Shown here: positions 36,269 to 47,757 of the stretch, piece by piece
How the letters are laid out: the number at the start of each line of letters is the position of its first letter
Position numbering within the stretch: the first letter of the stretch is position 1
Assembly (NCBI GenBank): GCA_030280995.1
Contig: JASXTE010000002.1
Span: forward strand, 26,385,683 to 26,449,682
Direction: 5' to 3'
DNA length: 64,000 nucleotides
DNA from: Hemileia vastatrix
Taxonomy: Eukaryota; Basidiomycota; Pucciniomycetes; Pucciniales; Zaghouaniaceae
The notes under the pieces: model-generated
The model's input: only the letters and a program-made list of their open reading frames with translations
The model's database searches: none
Told to the model about the DNA's origin: nothing
Translations under genes and position numbers: made by a program

Positions 36269-37246
36269 TGTCAGCCAGGCTATACCTGGAGCCAAGTAAA
36301 TGTTATGTTAATTTACTGGTACCAAAAGAGGGCATAAAAATATGCATATTATGTATATAAATTAATATTATATTGAATAATGAAATTATATAAATATCTT
36401 ATTAAATATAAGTAAAATAAATATTATATTAATTTTATTATTATATACATTATATATACATTTAAATTAAGCATAATAAATGTTATATTCTATAAATTAT
36501 GGCGCATTTCTATGTATTTAATAAATATAAATTAATCATTAATTAATTATAAACATATATTATAAATTTAAGTATAAAATTAACTTAAAATGTAATTAAA
36601 TTAATTAAATAAATTTATATATTAAATAAAACCTTACATATGTTATTAAAAATAATTTTGGGCGCTTTTTTAATTCCTAATTGTTTCATCAAAGTATTAA
36701 ACAAGTTAAAACACTTAATTAAATAAATTATTAATGTTTTATTCTAAAATTTAGTAATTTTGTTATAATAAGTATTTGTTTTAATTTAAAATAACTATTA
36801 CACTAATAGAATAATTAAAATAATTAATTAATCATGTTTTATACTAAATTGATAAATTACATTATTATTATGTGTTAAATTAAGTTTATTTTTCATGTTT
36901 CACTTAAATTGGTTATTACTAAAAAGATTATAAGATATGTTTTAAATTAAATTACTTATTTTTATATGTCTTGAACTTATTTAATTACTTACTAATTTTA
37001 TGGTAACTGTTTGCGTTTAAATTGTTGGATATTTGGGCTCTAACTGATGTGTCTTAGTTAATTGTGTCATATTTCCCCTTACATTTACTCAATATTAGTT
37101 ATTTGTTATTATTTTATCATTATTCTTTGTATATATTTTATTATGGTGCTTCAGAGGGCCCTTTGCCTATATAAAGGCCTTGAGTAACCCCCTGTAGCCC
37201 CATCACTTTTTTTACACTCAACTTGAACATATTTTTTTTAATATAT
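36269..37246 (+). repeat. E5 3' LTR, truncated
   Basis: Begins TGTCAGCCAGGC like the E3 LTR and follows it with moderate divergence, including a TATA-like box before the conserved ccccctgtagcc segment near 37190. The match ends near 37215-37246, before the last ~380 bp of the LTR, where the CACTA-type terminus begins. The missing part is predicted beyond the right edge of the window. Confidence 0.75.
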
Positions 37247-37290
37247 CACCACAGAAAAAATGGGGGGGTATTGCTAGAAATACCCCTTGC
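37247..37290 (+). repeat. CACTA-type terminus with hairpin
   Basis: CACCACAG, an A run, ATGGGGGGG, then a hairpin (ggggtattgctagaaatacccc arms GGGGTATT/AATACCCC around GCTAG). The MITE at 32762 has the same plan: CACCACA, A/T run, ATGGGGGG, hairpin around TTGCTAG. Downstream, words such as ttgatct, ttgatcat and ttgaactcc recur (37289-37490) like CACTA subterminal repeats. Confidence 0.6.
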
Positions 37291-39181
37291 TTGAACTCCG
37301 TTGAGCCACAAATCTAAGCCTGAATTATGCACACATCATCACCATGTAGGAAATTTTTTGGCCTCACATTTGGTCAGAGATTTGTCACAAATTGAGCTCA
37401 AGATGAACCTACATTGATCACCGTTTGATCTTGAAAAATCCTAATTTGATCATAAGTTGAACTCCCTTTGATCTCACTTTGATCTAACATAAGCTTTTGC
37501 ATATCCAATATGTCAACTATTCACTTTCAAAAAGAGTCGTAATAAATTTCACATGGAATATTAGAACCAAAACCAGTAATTTTGAGTAAATGGCTCATCA
37601 AAATGATTAATCTACAACCAAATACCATCAAAATTCAATCTGATTACTGAAAACTTTTGGTAAAATGACTAATAGATATTTAAATTGGAAAATAATATTC
37701 CATTTCTCAATTTCAAATTCAAAATATAAATCCTTGTTTCAAATGTGAATTTTGTAGATTACTTGCCTTCCTATATTATGAGTAATATTTGAGGTATTTT
37801 ACACCTTTGTAAATATGGTGATGTGCTGCTAGAAATTATCTCTGTTTCAATTCAACTTTATTGAAGCTTGATTCCAGAATGATACATATTTTATAACTAT
37901 TTTGAGAAAAAAGTCACTAGTAATGAATTTAGCCTTTTATCTGTCCTTTATTAAACCTCACTTAGTCCTACTTAAATCCAAATTGACCCACAAAAACCTT
38001 ATTCAGGATATTTTTTAGCCCAGGATGATTCAAGATTGGAGCAAAATATTATTTTAAATATCCAATATGCTTATTGATTAAATTTCTTCAAGCTTACTTA
38101 AAATTCACATTAACATTAACTTTCACAGGAAATATTAAACACAAATCTTGAAAATATAGTATTTAAAATCAAAATAAATATAATATAATATGCTTACAAC
38201 AAAATTTTCTTTCTGGATTAATTGAAACAAAAAATTGTTCATTTGTGAAAATAGAAAAAATACTATCCACCCTGAATTTAGAATTCATTTTTAAAAATTT
38301 AATGCCCCCTCACTTTCAAGTTTATCATGTATTTCAAAAATTATATTTTTAATAATTTTGTGAATAGTACACCTGAGATATAAACTTGGGGATATCAAAA
38401 ACTAAAACATCAGCAAATTGAAATGTTTTTTATTGTTATCAATGGAAATAATGATTGAAAAACACCATTAGAGCAAGTTTGATTTTGAATAATAGGCATA
38501 ATTTCTCATGTAAATTTCAATAAAAATAATTTTTATTCTTACATAAGTTGTGGTGGATACATTTGAGCTCAAAAAGAATTAAAATTGACAAAATAAGACT
38601 TCTATAATTCATATTCAAAAATGAAATCACCCTTCATTATCTACCTGTAAACTATTTTAAATTAAATAATTTCAAAGTCAGTATATACTGATGTTTCTTC
38701 TAAAAAATTTATTATATAGATTAATAGTCATAAACAGTTGAAATAGATGTTAACTTTATATAAGCAATCTTTAATGCATAAAATGATAAAACTATCTTTT
38801 ATGTAAAAAGTGATGAAGGAAAAAAATATTATTAAATTTTTGATGCACTATCAATAAAATTGAAGATAGAGCATATCTAAAGTTTAAACTTAATTTCAAT
38901 TTTGATATCATCATTTTATATTACTTTACTTGAGTAGAAAACAGATTTTAAATCTCAATATAATTTTAAATCCCATTAGTTTGTAGATTTCAACATTTGA
39001 AACTATGAAATAAATATTTATGAAAGAATTTTACAATATTTGCCCTTCTAAAAACTCATAAATCCAACTTCAAATCTTCTAACCTTCACAAGTAACCACA
39101 ATGCATTCTGAAAATACTCTATATTTAAATAATTAAAGGTAAATAAAATTATGTTTTTATTCTTTATTTCAATTTTTGATA

Positions 39182-39218
<37 letters not shown>

Positions 39219-42200
39219 CTTAAAAAGTCTAAGAGGGAACTTAATAGTGGTTTTGGCATTAGATATATAGATTCAACTTTCAAAAAATTTGTTTGGAATA
39301 AATCACAAAGACAAAAAGGATATATTTTGATGAAAGAATACTGATTTAGGTTATCTTAAAATTTTATTAACCATTTTTATGGAATATCAATCCATGGTTA
39401 TCATTCTTTATGATATTATCATAGAATTTTTTCCTTTTTTAATATAATGATTTTCTATTGTGTGGTATGTAGGTTAAGATAAGTTTAAATGATTTATTGA
39501 AGATATATGTACCAGACACAGTAAAATTTGTAGATTTATAACTATAAATTACTTTTCTGATGTTTTACATCATTGATAAGTAGCTCATGAATTACACAAG
39601 TAAATAATTATAGTCAATGGAAATAAGTCCTTGTGAATTTCAAATTTTTTGTTATTCTTAAAATCATTACCCAAATAAACTAAAAATTTCTTCAAATATT
39701 GATTGAAAGAAGGAGTTACAAAATCTTATTTTGTAGGTATAAAAGTTTGAGTTATTTTTCATATTATCAAGTATAATGAACATTTGTAAATTTTAACTTG
39801 AAAACTAGTGATCATAGCAAAGTAATACTGGAAGAATCAGATAAAAAGGGTGGAATAAAGTCATAGCACAACATGAAATAATACAAAATTGTTGATTTTT
39901 GGCTCACAAAATTCAACATATTTTTAACATATTTTACCACCTTTAGATAATGTTTAGTGGATTTTAACATTATTATAACAAGCAAACTTAACAATTTTTT
40001 GATTTTTTTAACAAAAATAAATATTGTTAGATCATTTTTTTAAAAAATATGACTTATTTTTATGCTTTATCTACAATAGTTAGTAGTTTTTTTTTGCAGA
40101 AATTACTTGTTTTGATATTGTATTTTTGAATTTTTTAAGAGAGTTCATTGCATTAAAGCTTTGTATTAATTTTTCATTAAAGCATCATATTTTAAATCTA
40201 GAGATTTGGTTTTGAAATAATATATATTTTTATGTTAATTGACTCATTATTTTTGGATTGATAAATTATGTTAAAATTGGGATTGCTTATTTCTAGTGAG
40301 TGTACATCATAGTTGGTTTTCAAATCAAAGATTAATAAATGGTGAAATTTTGTAAAATTCTAAATATCTTTTAAACCTTTTTGATTTAAATAATGTTTAA
40401 TGTTATGTAATCATTCTATAAGTAGAACACAGTTAAAATCGGATAATGGTACATTGCTTTCAATTTCTAATACTAAAATTCTATTCTACTTGAAACAATG
40501 TAAACTAAAGCTTGGTATCTCATAAGAAACTCACAATTTTCAAAAATCATATTTCCAACTTTTTAAACATGATACACATTAAAATATATTTTTAGAATAA
40601 TTTCCTAATTAGTTTCAAATACTAGAAAATAATGACCTCAATTTATTTTAATACTTAAACCATTCTGATGAGTGAATTTCACAATTCTCTAAGTAACATA
40701 TGGTTACCATTTATACACATATGCATGATTTCTCCTTTTGTTTAACTTTAGCTGAATCTAAAAAGTAAAATCACATGTTGAATATCATCTATAGATAAAC
40801 TTCTTATATTAGAAGCTAATATTTCACATGAGAAATTTGTTATTGAGTTTGGGAAAAATTAATAAGTGTTGGGTATTATAATTGAGCCATTTATTCAAGT
40901 AAATAAAAAAATGATGACCTTCTAAATATTTCATATATATAATAAAAATTAATAATATAGTAGCATTTAACCATGGTTTTATACTAATGTCATATAAAAA
41001 AAGGGATTGAACTAAAAATTTCAGTAAAGAAAATAAAAATAAGATAAGTCAATATTCTTGTTTATATTCTCATATTTTTGAAATGGCTTACTTAAGGGAG
41101 AAAATTATTTGGTTTTAGAGTACAAGAATTTCTAGATAAAAATCTTGACAATATAGTTTGACCCTCTCAAAAAGAAAATTCCTAAAATTTTACTATCAAA
41201 TTTTATATATTTGTTAAGTAATAGAAAATGGAGTTGTGTCTTTGACAATGAAGCTTTAGAAAATGAAATAAATTATTTAACTTTATAATACAATTTTTGA
41301 AACAATAAAGCATGTATTCAAAAAAAATTATATATCTTACAATTAAGATAACAGTATTAATTAAGCAACTCTAACAACTTTGGAAAGAAAACAAGAAAAA
41401 AATAATTTTTAAAATGCAAAAGTTATTTTTAGAATTTAAGGAAACTTAATAGCTCTACCTGTAAACTAGCCTTAAAACAGGTTTAGATTTAACATGTGGA
41501 AATTCATACATAGTACCCTTCCATCAGTAGAGCAGAATAAAATTTATGTAGTTTTATTTTATCAATTTATAATAGTATTTTTATTTTTGGCTTTTTCATT
41601 AGCATAACTATATATTTTTTATCTTTTTTTGTTTTTCATAACATGAGTTCAAAGCTGCACATCACTACTTCAAGATGAGACTCCATATAATGTAATCAAT
41701 GAATGATATATTATAATGAATATTACTAGAGACTTTTCAAAAATGGTGATTAAGAATTATTATTATAATTTTTTAAATTTTTATTATTATTCTATCTCTT
41801 GAAAGGAGATGGCCATATCTCAATTTAATTAATTTTTCCTCAGAAAAAATTATTCTTGATCTAAATAAAATTGCATCGCTATTAACTAGATGTTATTATA
41901 CAATTTTACCAATTTTTTTATCTGAACATAGTTGAAAGTATGTATAAATTAAAGTGTTTCCACATAGTCTTACTATTATCCCACCATAATTTTCACATTT
42001 AGATTTCATTATAACTGTAAAATAAGTTTTTCAATAATTTTAATAATACCTTAATATTTAATAATTTAGTTACATAGTAGATTTTTTATCCTTTTTTTAT
42101 ATGAGGCTTATTATATAAACACCACTTTTAGATTTTTTCCATTTTGATGCCTGATAATTTAAATTTTCATTTAACTACCCAAATTATATCAAAAAAATTT

Positions 42201-43090
42201 CAAAAGTATATTTTTTAATGTAATCTTTTTGATAAACTTATCATTTCTTATAGGTTATTCTTCAACTATTTATTGTAATTAATTACCCACTCATTTATGG
42301 TCTGTTATTGTTGTTAATTACATACAGACAAAATAAGGATACTCTCATATTATATTGGAGTTTTAAATTAAAAAGTAAATACTAGTGGCTGGTATTAAAT
42401 ATGAAGTTGTTATAACTAAGTTGAACAATAATTAATGATTAAATGGCATTGTATATTACAAATTTTATTGAATTTATATAAAAATAACACTCAAGAAATA
42501 TATATAAGATATATATATAACCATTGTATATCAAAAATGAAGTACTTATCAACATAATCTTTTTAAATGATTTTCAAATTTACTTAAAGAGACATTAATA
42601 TTACCAATTCAAATTTTATATCAAATATAACAATATTATTATTTCATTTTTAATTATTTTACAAAAAATTTGAGTTACAAAGTAATTTAATTCAGTATTT
42701 AATGAATGTTTTTGAAAAATATTTTTAAAAATAGAAATAACCCCTCACAAAAAAAATATAATTTTTTTTACTTACAATTTGCAACAAATTTCTAACCTTA
42801 AAATATTTGTATTCTTCTAAAAAAAATATTTTTTAAATAAATTTAAATTTTTTTTCATTATTCAATTACAAAATGTCAAATTTATAATTTATTTTACCTT
42901 ACTAAAAAATTTAGTTGAAAATTTAATTATGTATTTCCAAAAAATAAACTTAAATGTCAAAAATTAAAAAAAAAAATTATAAATATAATTATGAGAAAGA
43001 GGTAGATTAAATTTATAATATTCATATAAAAAAATTTCATATATTTTATGGTGTTTGAATTTTAAATTTAATGTATTAAAAAATAATTAT
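37291..43090. other. 5.8 kb AT-rich DNA without genes
   Basis: No ORF with coding character on either strand. A (TA)n run lies at about 39187-39213. Short repeated words near the left end may be subterminal transposase-binding sites. I see nothing else that I can support. Confidence 0.6.
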
Positions 43091-43095
43091 TAAAT

Positions 43096-43845
43096 AACCA
43101 AGCCAAATGAAATCGGCTTGGGTTTTTGGTATCACTAGCACTTATTTTTTTTCTTATACTCACATTTTAAATTTTTTAAATTTTTTTTTCTTCTAGATTT
43201 CTCATTTTTTTTTATGATTTTTAAGGTTTTTAAGACTGAAGTTGCTTTCAAACAACTTCAGTCTAGCTTATCTCTCACTTTCCCACCATATTGCACCTGG
43301 TAGGGAAAGTCGCTTCCATTTTAGAGACCAAAGTCCCTTGCAGGGACTTTGGTTTCTTGGTGTGCATTGCACAGCCAAAAAAAAACTGGCTGTGCAATGC
43401 ACTGCATGCAGCACATGCAATGCGCATCGCTGCTGCAAGTAATGCGTGTTGCATGCAGCAGAAATGCGCTTTGCATGCAGCAGAAATGCGCTTTGCATGC
43501 AGCAGCAATGCAGGCTGCATGAAACGCGCGTTTCTGCTGCATGCAGTGCGCATTGCATGTTCTGCCCATATCTCATGCAGCTGACTTGATATCAGCTGCA
43601 TGAGATATGGAAGCGATTGTGCAATGCGCGTTACTTGCAGCAGCAACGCACGTTGCACACAATTTTGGTCACCTCCCAGCCTAGTAAATTAGCTGGGAGG
43701 GTGGCAAACGTTACAGCAAGCAATCAAAGTCGCTAAAAGCGACTTTGATTGCTAGAAAGAGACACTTCCAGCCAGGGGAAACCTGGCTGGAAGTACTAAA
43801 TTGCAATGTAAGGGACCCAAGCCAATTTCAAAGGCTTGGGTCATA
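43096..43845. repeat. Cluster of nine stem-loops in a GC-richer island
   Basis: Consecutive inverted repeats: 43096-43124; 43233-43264 (12-bp arms, perfect); 43327-43353 (11 bp); 43362-43402 (16 bp, perfect); 43566-43610 (19 bp, perfect); 43672-43700 (9 bp); 43719-43753 (16 bp, 3-base loop); 43764-43794 (13 bp); 43814-43842 (10 bp). The arms differ from hairpin to hairpin. The centre (43404-43560) carries tandem copies of aaatgcgctttgcatgcagc plus a longer-range inverted pair (43430-43447 with 43628-43645). The first and last hairpins are related in inverse orientation. The short ORFs here are by-products of the repeats. Confidence 0.85.
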
Positions 43846-44880
43846 AATTAAGGTTTCTAAAAAGCAGCCAGTATAAATCTGGCTGCAATAAAAAGTAAAT
43901 TTTTTAAATAAAATACATAAAAAAATAAAAATGTGTTCAAATAAAATATTCAACACTCTTCAGCCGGTAAGAAACAGCCTTCCATTGTTACACATAGAAA
44001 CAAAATCAAATGTTTCTTTCAGCAACATTGGTCATGTTTCAATATTTTGAACCAAGTAAGATCAGGAAAAAGGTCACAGCAAAAAAATTGCATAATTATA
44101 AGTCTCCCAATTTAATATGGTGGGGAGGTTCATATTTTAGAAATAGGTGGTGCACATTATAGTTCCCTTTAAAAAAATTCAAAAATGAATTAATTTTGAC
44201 GCAATGTAAATTTAAATGTGATGAGTGTATGTTTTTTAGCTACGTGAAACATGGTAGCTAGAATTATGTGGCGTCAATTTTTTTTAGATGTGAAATTCAG
44301 CTTTCCACAAATGTTCATCTGTACAACATGCATCCAAGTAAATTCTAGCTGAAATTAGTATATGCATAGGAAAAATTGATCATGCTGTGTACAGTGCCTT
44401 GGCAACATCATTCTTGGAATTTAGATGAAGTTTATCATATGACTTGGAGAGCTGCATTTTTTTGAAAATGAGATCAGTGAAAATTCATGATATCTACATC
44501 TGTTTGCCACCCAATTTCTTTTTTCTTTCTCTTTCTCACTTACCTTTTTCAAAAATTATCCATCATATTTTTGCTTTATCATTTTGAGTTATTGGTACTA
44601 TTTTCTTGACCTTATCTGATTACCGGTAAGCAAATTTTTCTTGCTATTGCATTTCATATCATTTTGGTTTGTTACTCTTTTTTACACTTTTGACAAGTTA
44701 ATCTAATGATTCTAATTCTGAATTTATTTTTATGGTATCTTTTACTGTACCCTTTTGATTCATTATAAAAAAATTCTTTTTCAGTTAACTTAAAGTTTTT
44801 TTATTTGTTTGTCAATTTACTTTTCTTTATTCCTTATCAAAAATGTTCAATTTATTTATCTAACCATTTATTCTAAAAAT
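43846..44880. other. Gene-free spacer
   Basis: AT-rich, with a few paired words but no coding region or clear repeat. It ends at a possible splice acceptor (aaattcag, ending about 44883) directly before the transposase fragment. Confidence 0.5.
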
Positions 44881-44883
44881 TCA

Positions 44884-45030
44884 GGTTCCCTCAAAGCTGC
44901 GGATTGGCATGTACTTTATACTGTTTACTTTCCTTTGTCACTTATCCCCCTTTGGGTAGAAAAATTAAATCAAGCCGAGACATCCATGACGTCAGACCAC
45001 AAACCTAGAGAATATTTTTGCTTTTCATAA
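44884..45030 (+). pseudogene. Fragment of a Tnp2/Plavaka-like transposase
   Basis: Encodes GSLKAADWHVLYTVYFPLSLIPLW…KPREYF, which aligns with the C-terminal third of the transposase at 55276-58564 (GSLKAVEWHMLYTLYFPLSLIPLWF…KPREYY). It begins just after an acceptor-like AG, so it looks like one exon start, and it breaks off after about 45 residues. It is on the opposite strand to the full-length copy and just upstream of TET/JBP. It marks a second, mostly lost transposase gene. Confidence 0.8.
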
Positions 45031-45575
45031 TATTAATTAGATTGTTTGTACTTTACCTTTAATTTATTTATTTTTAAGTTGTTTCAAAGTCTCGTACTTT
45101 CTGAAAGCATACAGGACAATGCTACAATTTAAAAATTAATAATTTATTGAAGTATAACTTTCTAAGTCAATATATTGGTCAGAGCAAGATTTTTCATTTT
45201 ATATATGTGGATATGATAATTCTGTAAATTTTTTAATATTACTAGTGTATTGGAGTTATACTTTCATTATATTATTAATATTAAGTGTAGAGCCAAATCT
45301 CGTACTTGCTGAATGCATACAGGATAAAGCTATACTCTTTATATGTATAATTTAATAAAGTATACCTTTGAAACACTTTCTTAATATTTGAAATAAAGAA
45401 AAAGTATATAAATTTACTAATATGTAGATATGCTAACTTTTGTATTTCTAATATTGAAGATATGATAAAGTTAAAGGTATCATTGACTGATAATTGAAAT
45501 TATGTTACTATTTTCTAATTTTTGATTTTTTTCTATATTAAATCAAAATTGAATTCTCTTAGGATTGAACCATCA

Positions 45576-46781
45576 ATGAGTAACAATTTGAAAAAAAAAC
45601 GGCCAGGGAAGAACTCTAACAATAGGTGGGCCAAAGACATTGCTACTGGAATGAAACTTGTAAACACTTTGGAATGGATACAAATGGGAAGAAGCCACAT
45701 TTCTATGCACAATCTTATGCAAATAATATGACAGATTGAAATAATTATTACAATTTTTTTCCTGGATGTAGTATTTATAAACCAAAAGGTGTCTTAATAC
45801 CTAATGTTCTTGTGCAGACTTTTGAAATTCATGAGCTAAAAGAACTAGATATGTTGGAAGCTACTGTGCAATGCATTAAGGATCTTTTTTACTGCAAACA
45901 TGAAATTAAAAATAATGGTTATCATCGAAGAGCTGGTGGTTTTGGAAAAATGTTTGGTGGTGGCTTTATTTTAGATAGGAAGAAATCTTTATATATTTGT
46001 AAGTATCACTCTTTTAATTTAAATACTGAATTTTTGAATGCTTTTCCTTGCAGATGAATACACTGATGATATTGTACAAACGGATGAATATAAAAAACAA
46101 ATGAAGAGGATTGCAATGTACTTTGAATATTTTTTTAAAAAAATATCATATGTAAAGTACAATGAGGCAACTAATCTTTGCGCAAAACTTGTTATTCCTG
46201 GATTTTCAAAAGCTTCTAGTGAAGAAGAGGGTGTACCGTTTGCTAGTAATTTAACTTGGACATCTGGAGGGAATGGTAATGGGTTCTCTAATGAGGTTCA
46301 TCTCGATAAGGATGCAAGTGAGTATACTTTAGGAATATTTTTTCCTAAAGATACAGAAAAAAACACCATTCATATGAAGTATGATAAGACCCAACCACGA
46401 CAAATAGGTGGAGAACTTATGTTTCCCGAAATTCAAAGTAAAATCAACTTTGAAGCAACTAATGGAATAACAGTGACATTATGGCCTGCCAATAAACTAA
46501 GGCATTTTACCTCAAGATGTCATGAAATTCCTGGCTTCACTAGGATAGGTTCTTCTATTCAAATCAGCACTAGACTTTTTCATGCTATAGAAAAGCTTAA
46601 TGTTTTTGATATTGATATTTCAGAATACTTAGAAATTAAAAAAGAAAAATTTAGGTTAGAATATTTGATTAGTGCTTTGAGAGTTTTTTTGAAAAGAGAT
46701 GACTTAATAGAGGAAGAAATAGAATCAGCAAAGTATTATTTATCTAATGTTAAGACAAATCTAAAAAATCTAGATATATAA
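45576..46781 (+). pseudogene. TET/JBP-family 2-oxoglutarate/Fe(II) dioxygenase
   Basis: The second exon (46054-46781) carries a TET/JBP-type catalytic domain: the H-X-D iron ligands at 46299-46307 (EVHLDKD), the distal His in LRHFTSRCHE and the 2-oxoglutarate Arg in TRIGSSIQIS. The family oxidises 5-methylcytosine or thymine in DNA. An intron at 45999-46053 (GTAAGT…TTGCAG, 55 nt) joins it to KPKGVLIPNVLVQTFEIHELKELD… . The N-terminal part (ATG 45576, basic KKKRPGK) has a frameshift near 45663 and a TGA at 45737, so this copy is probably not fully functional although its catalytic domain is intact. Basidiomycete TET/JBP genes are known to be linked with DNA transposons, which fits the setting. 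Confidence 0.75.
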
Positions 46782-47757
46782 ATATTAAAAATTTATATTA
46801 TATATACACAAATTAATGCAAATTTAAACATGATAAATACTGGGAGTAGCTGTAACATTTTCAGTTTTGATAATTATAGTATTATCTATTTTTTTTATTT
46901 GTGAAATAAAATAATTTTTTTTCATAATATTATAAGAAAATTTGATTTACTTTTGAGGAAATATATAAGTTGTGAAATCTTTAAATGTCATTTTTATTAA
47001 ATTGGTAGCAAAGGTTCTAAAATAAAAAAAACTATAATAAAGAATTTGAAATATATTAGCCATAAAAATTTGCTTTTAATGCTACCAAATTAACTGTATA
47101 GTATTTTAGGTCAAACAGACTTATTAATAAAAAAGTTAATAATAAAGAGTTGATGAAAGAATTTTGAATCAATAATAGATTAAATTGTATTTTTTTAAGA
47201 ATGTACTCATTTAATTATTTAAATTGTTCTACTTCTGATTAAAAATGTTACACTCAAGAAAAATATTTGAAATAATTAATAGATTATATAATATTAAAGG
47301 TAAAGTAACAAAACTAGAGCAGTTATCATATTTTTATATAAACAATAAAATATTTAAGAATTTAATACAAGTATTTGAAATCATATAAGTAGATTTTAAA
47401 ATCTTTGTTATTGCTGGAATTACAATAATTTTTTTAATAATTAATTTAGAAAATTATGTCAAAGGTTACTTAATAAATTTCAAAGATGGTCACATTTTTG
47501 ACGTATTTGAAGGAAAATAACTTGAATTATACAAGATAAATCATATAGACAGAACTTTATCTATTTACATGTTGGAATATTAATTTATTGAAAGGCTATG
47601 TTTAACAAAAAAAGGTGATACTGGCTGAATGGAGCTCCAGTGATTAAGAAAATCTGAAGAAATAGCCCTAGCAATTCCCGGAGGACTTGGGGTATCAAAT
47701 TTTAAAGGAAATGGATCACACTTGCTTATAAAAGGTTTTATTAATGTTAAAATATAG
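46782..47757. other. Spacer, possible extra 3' coding of the next gene
   Basis: 46782-47570 shows no gene. At 47580-47807, minus strand, a frame continues with IKPFISKCDPFPLKFDTPSPPGIA…, overlapping the 3' end of the gene at 47758. It may be the original C-terminus, lost by a one-base slip near 47780. Not certain. Confidence 0.4.

Noticed and set aside
43242..43658. Four short Cys/His-rich open frames on both strands
   Set aside because: They lie in the stem-loop cluster and come from repeated tgcatgcagcag words; no start context or conservation.
43096..43845. CRISPR-like array
   Set aside because: Repeats are unequal hairpins with different sequences, without uniform spacers, in a eukaryotic context.
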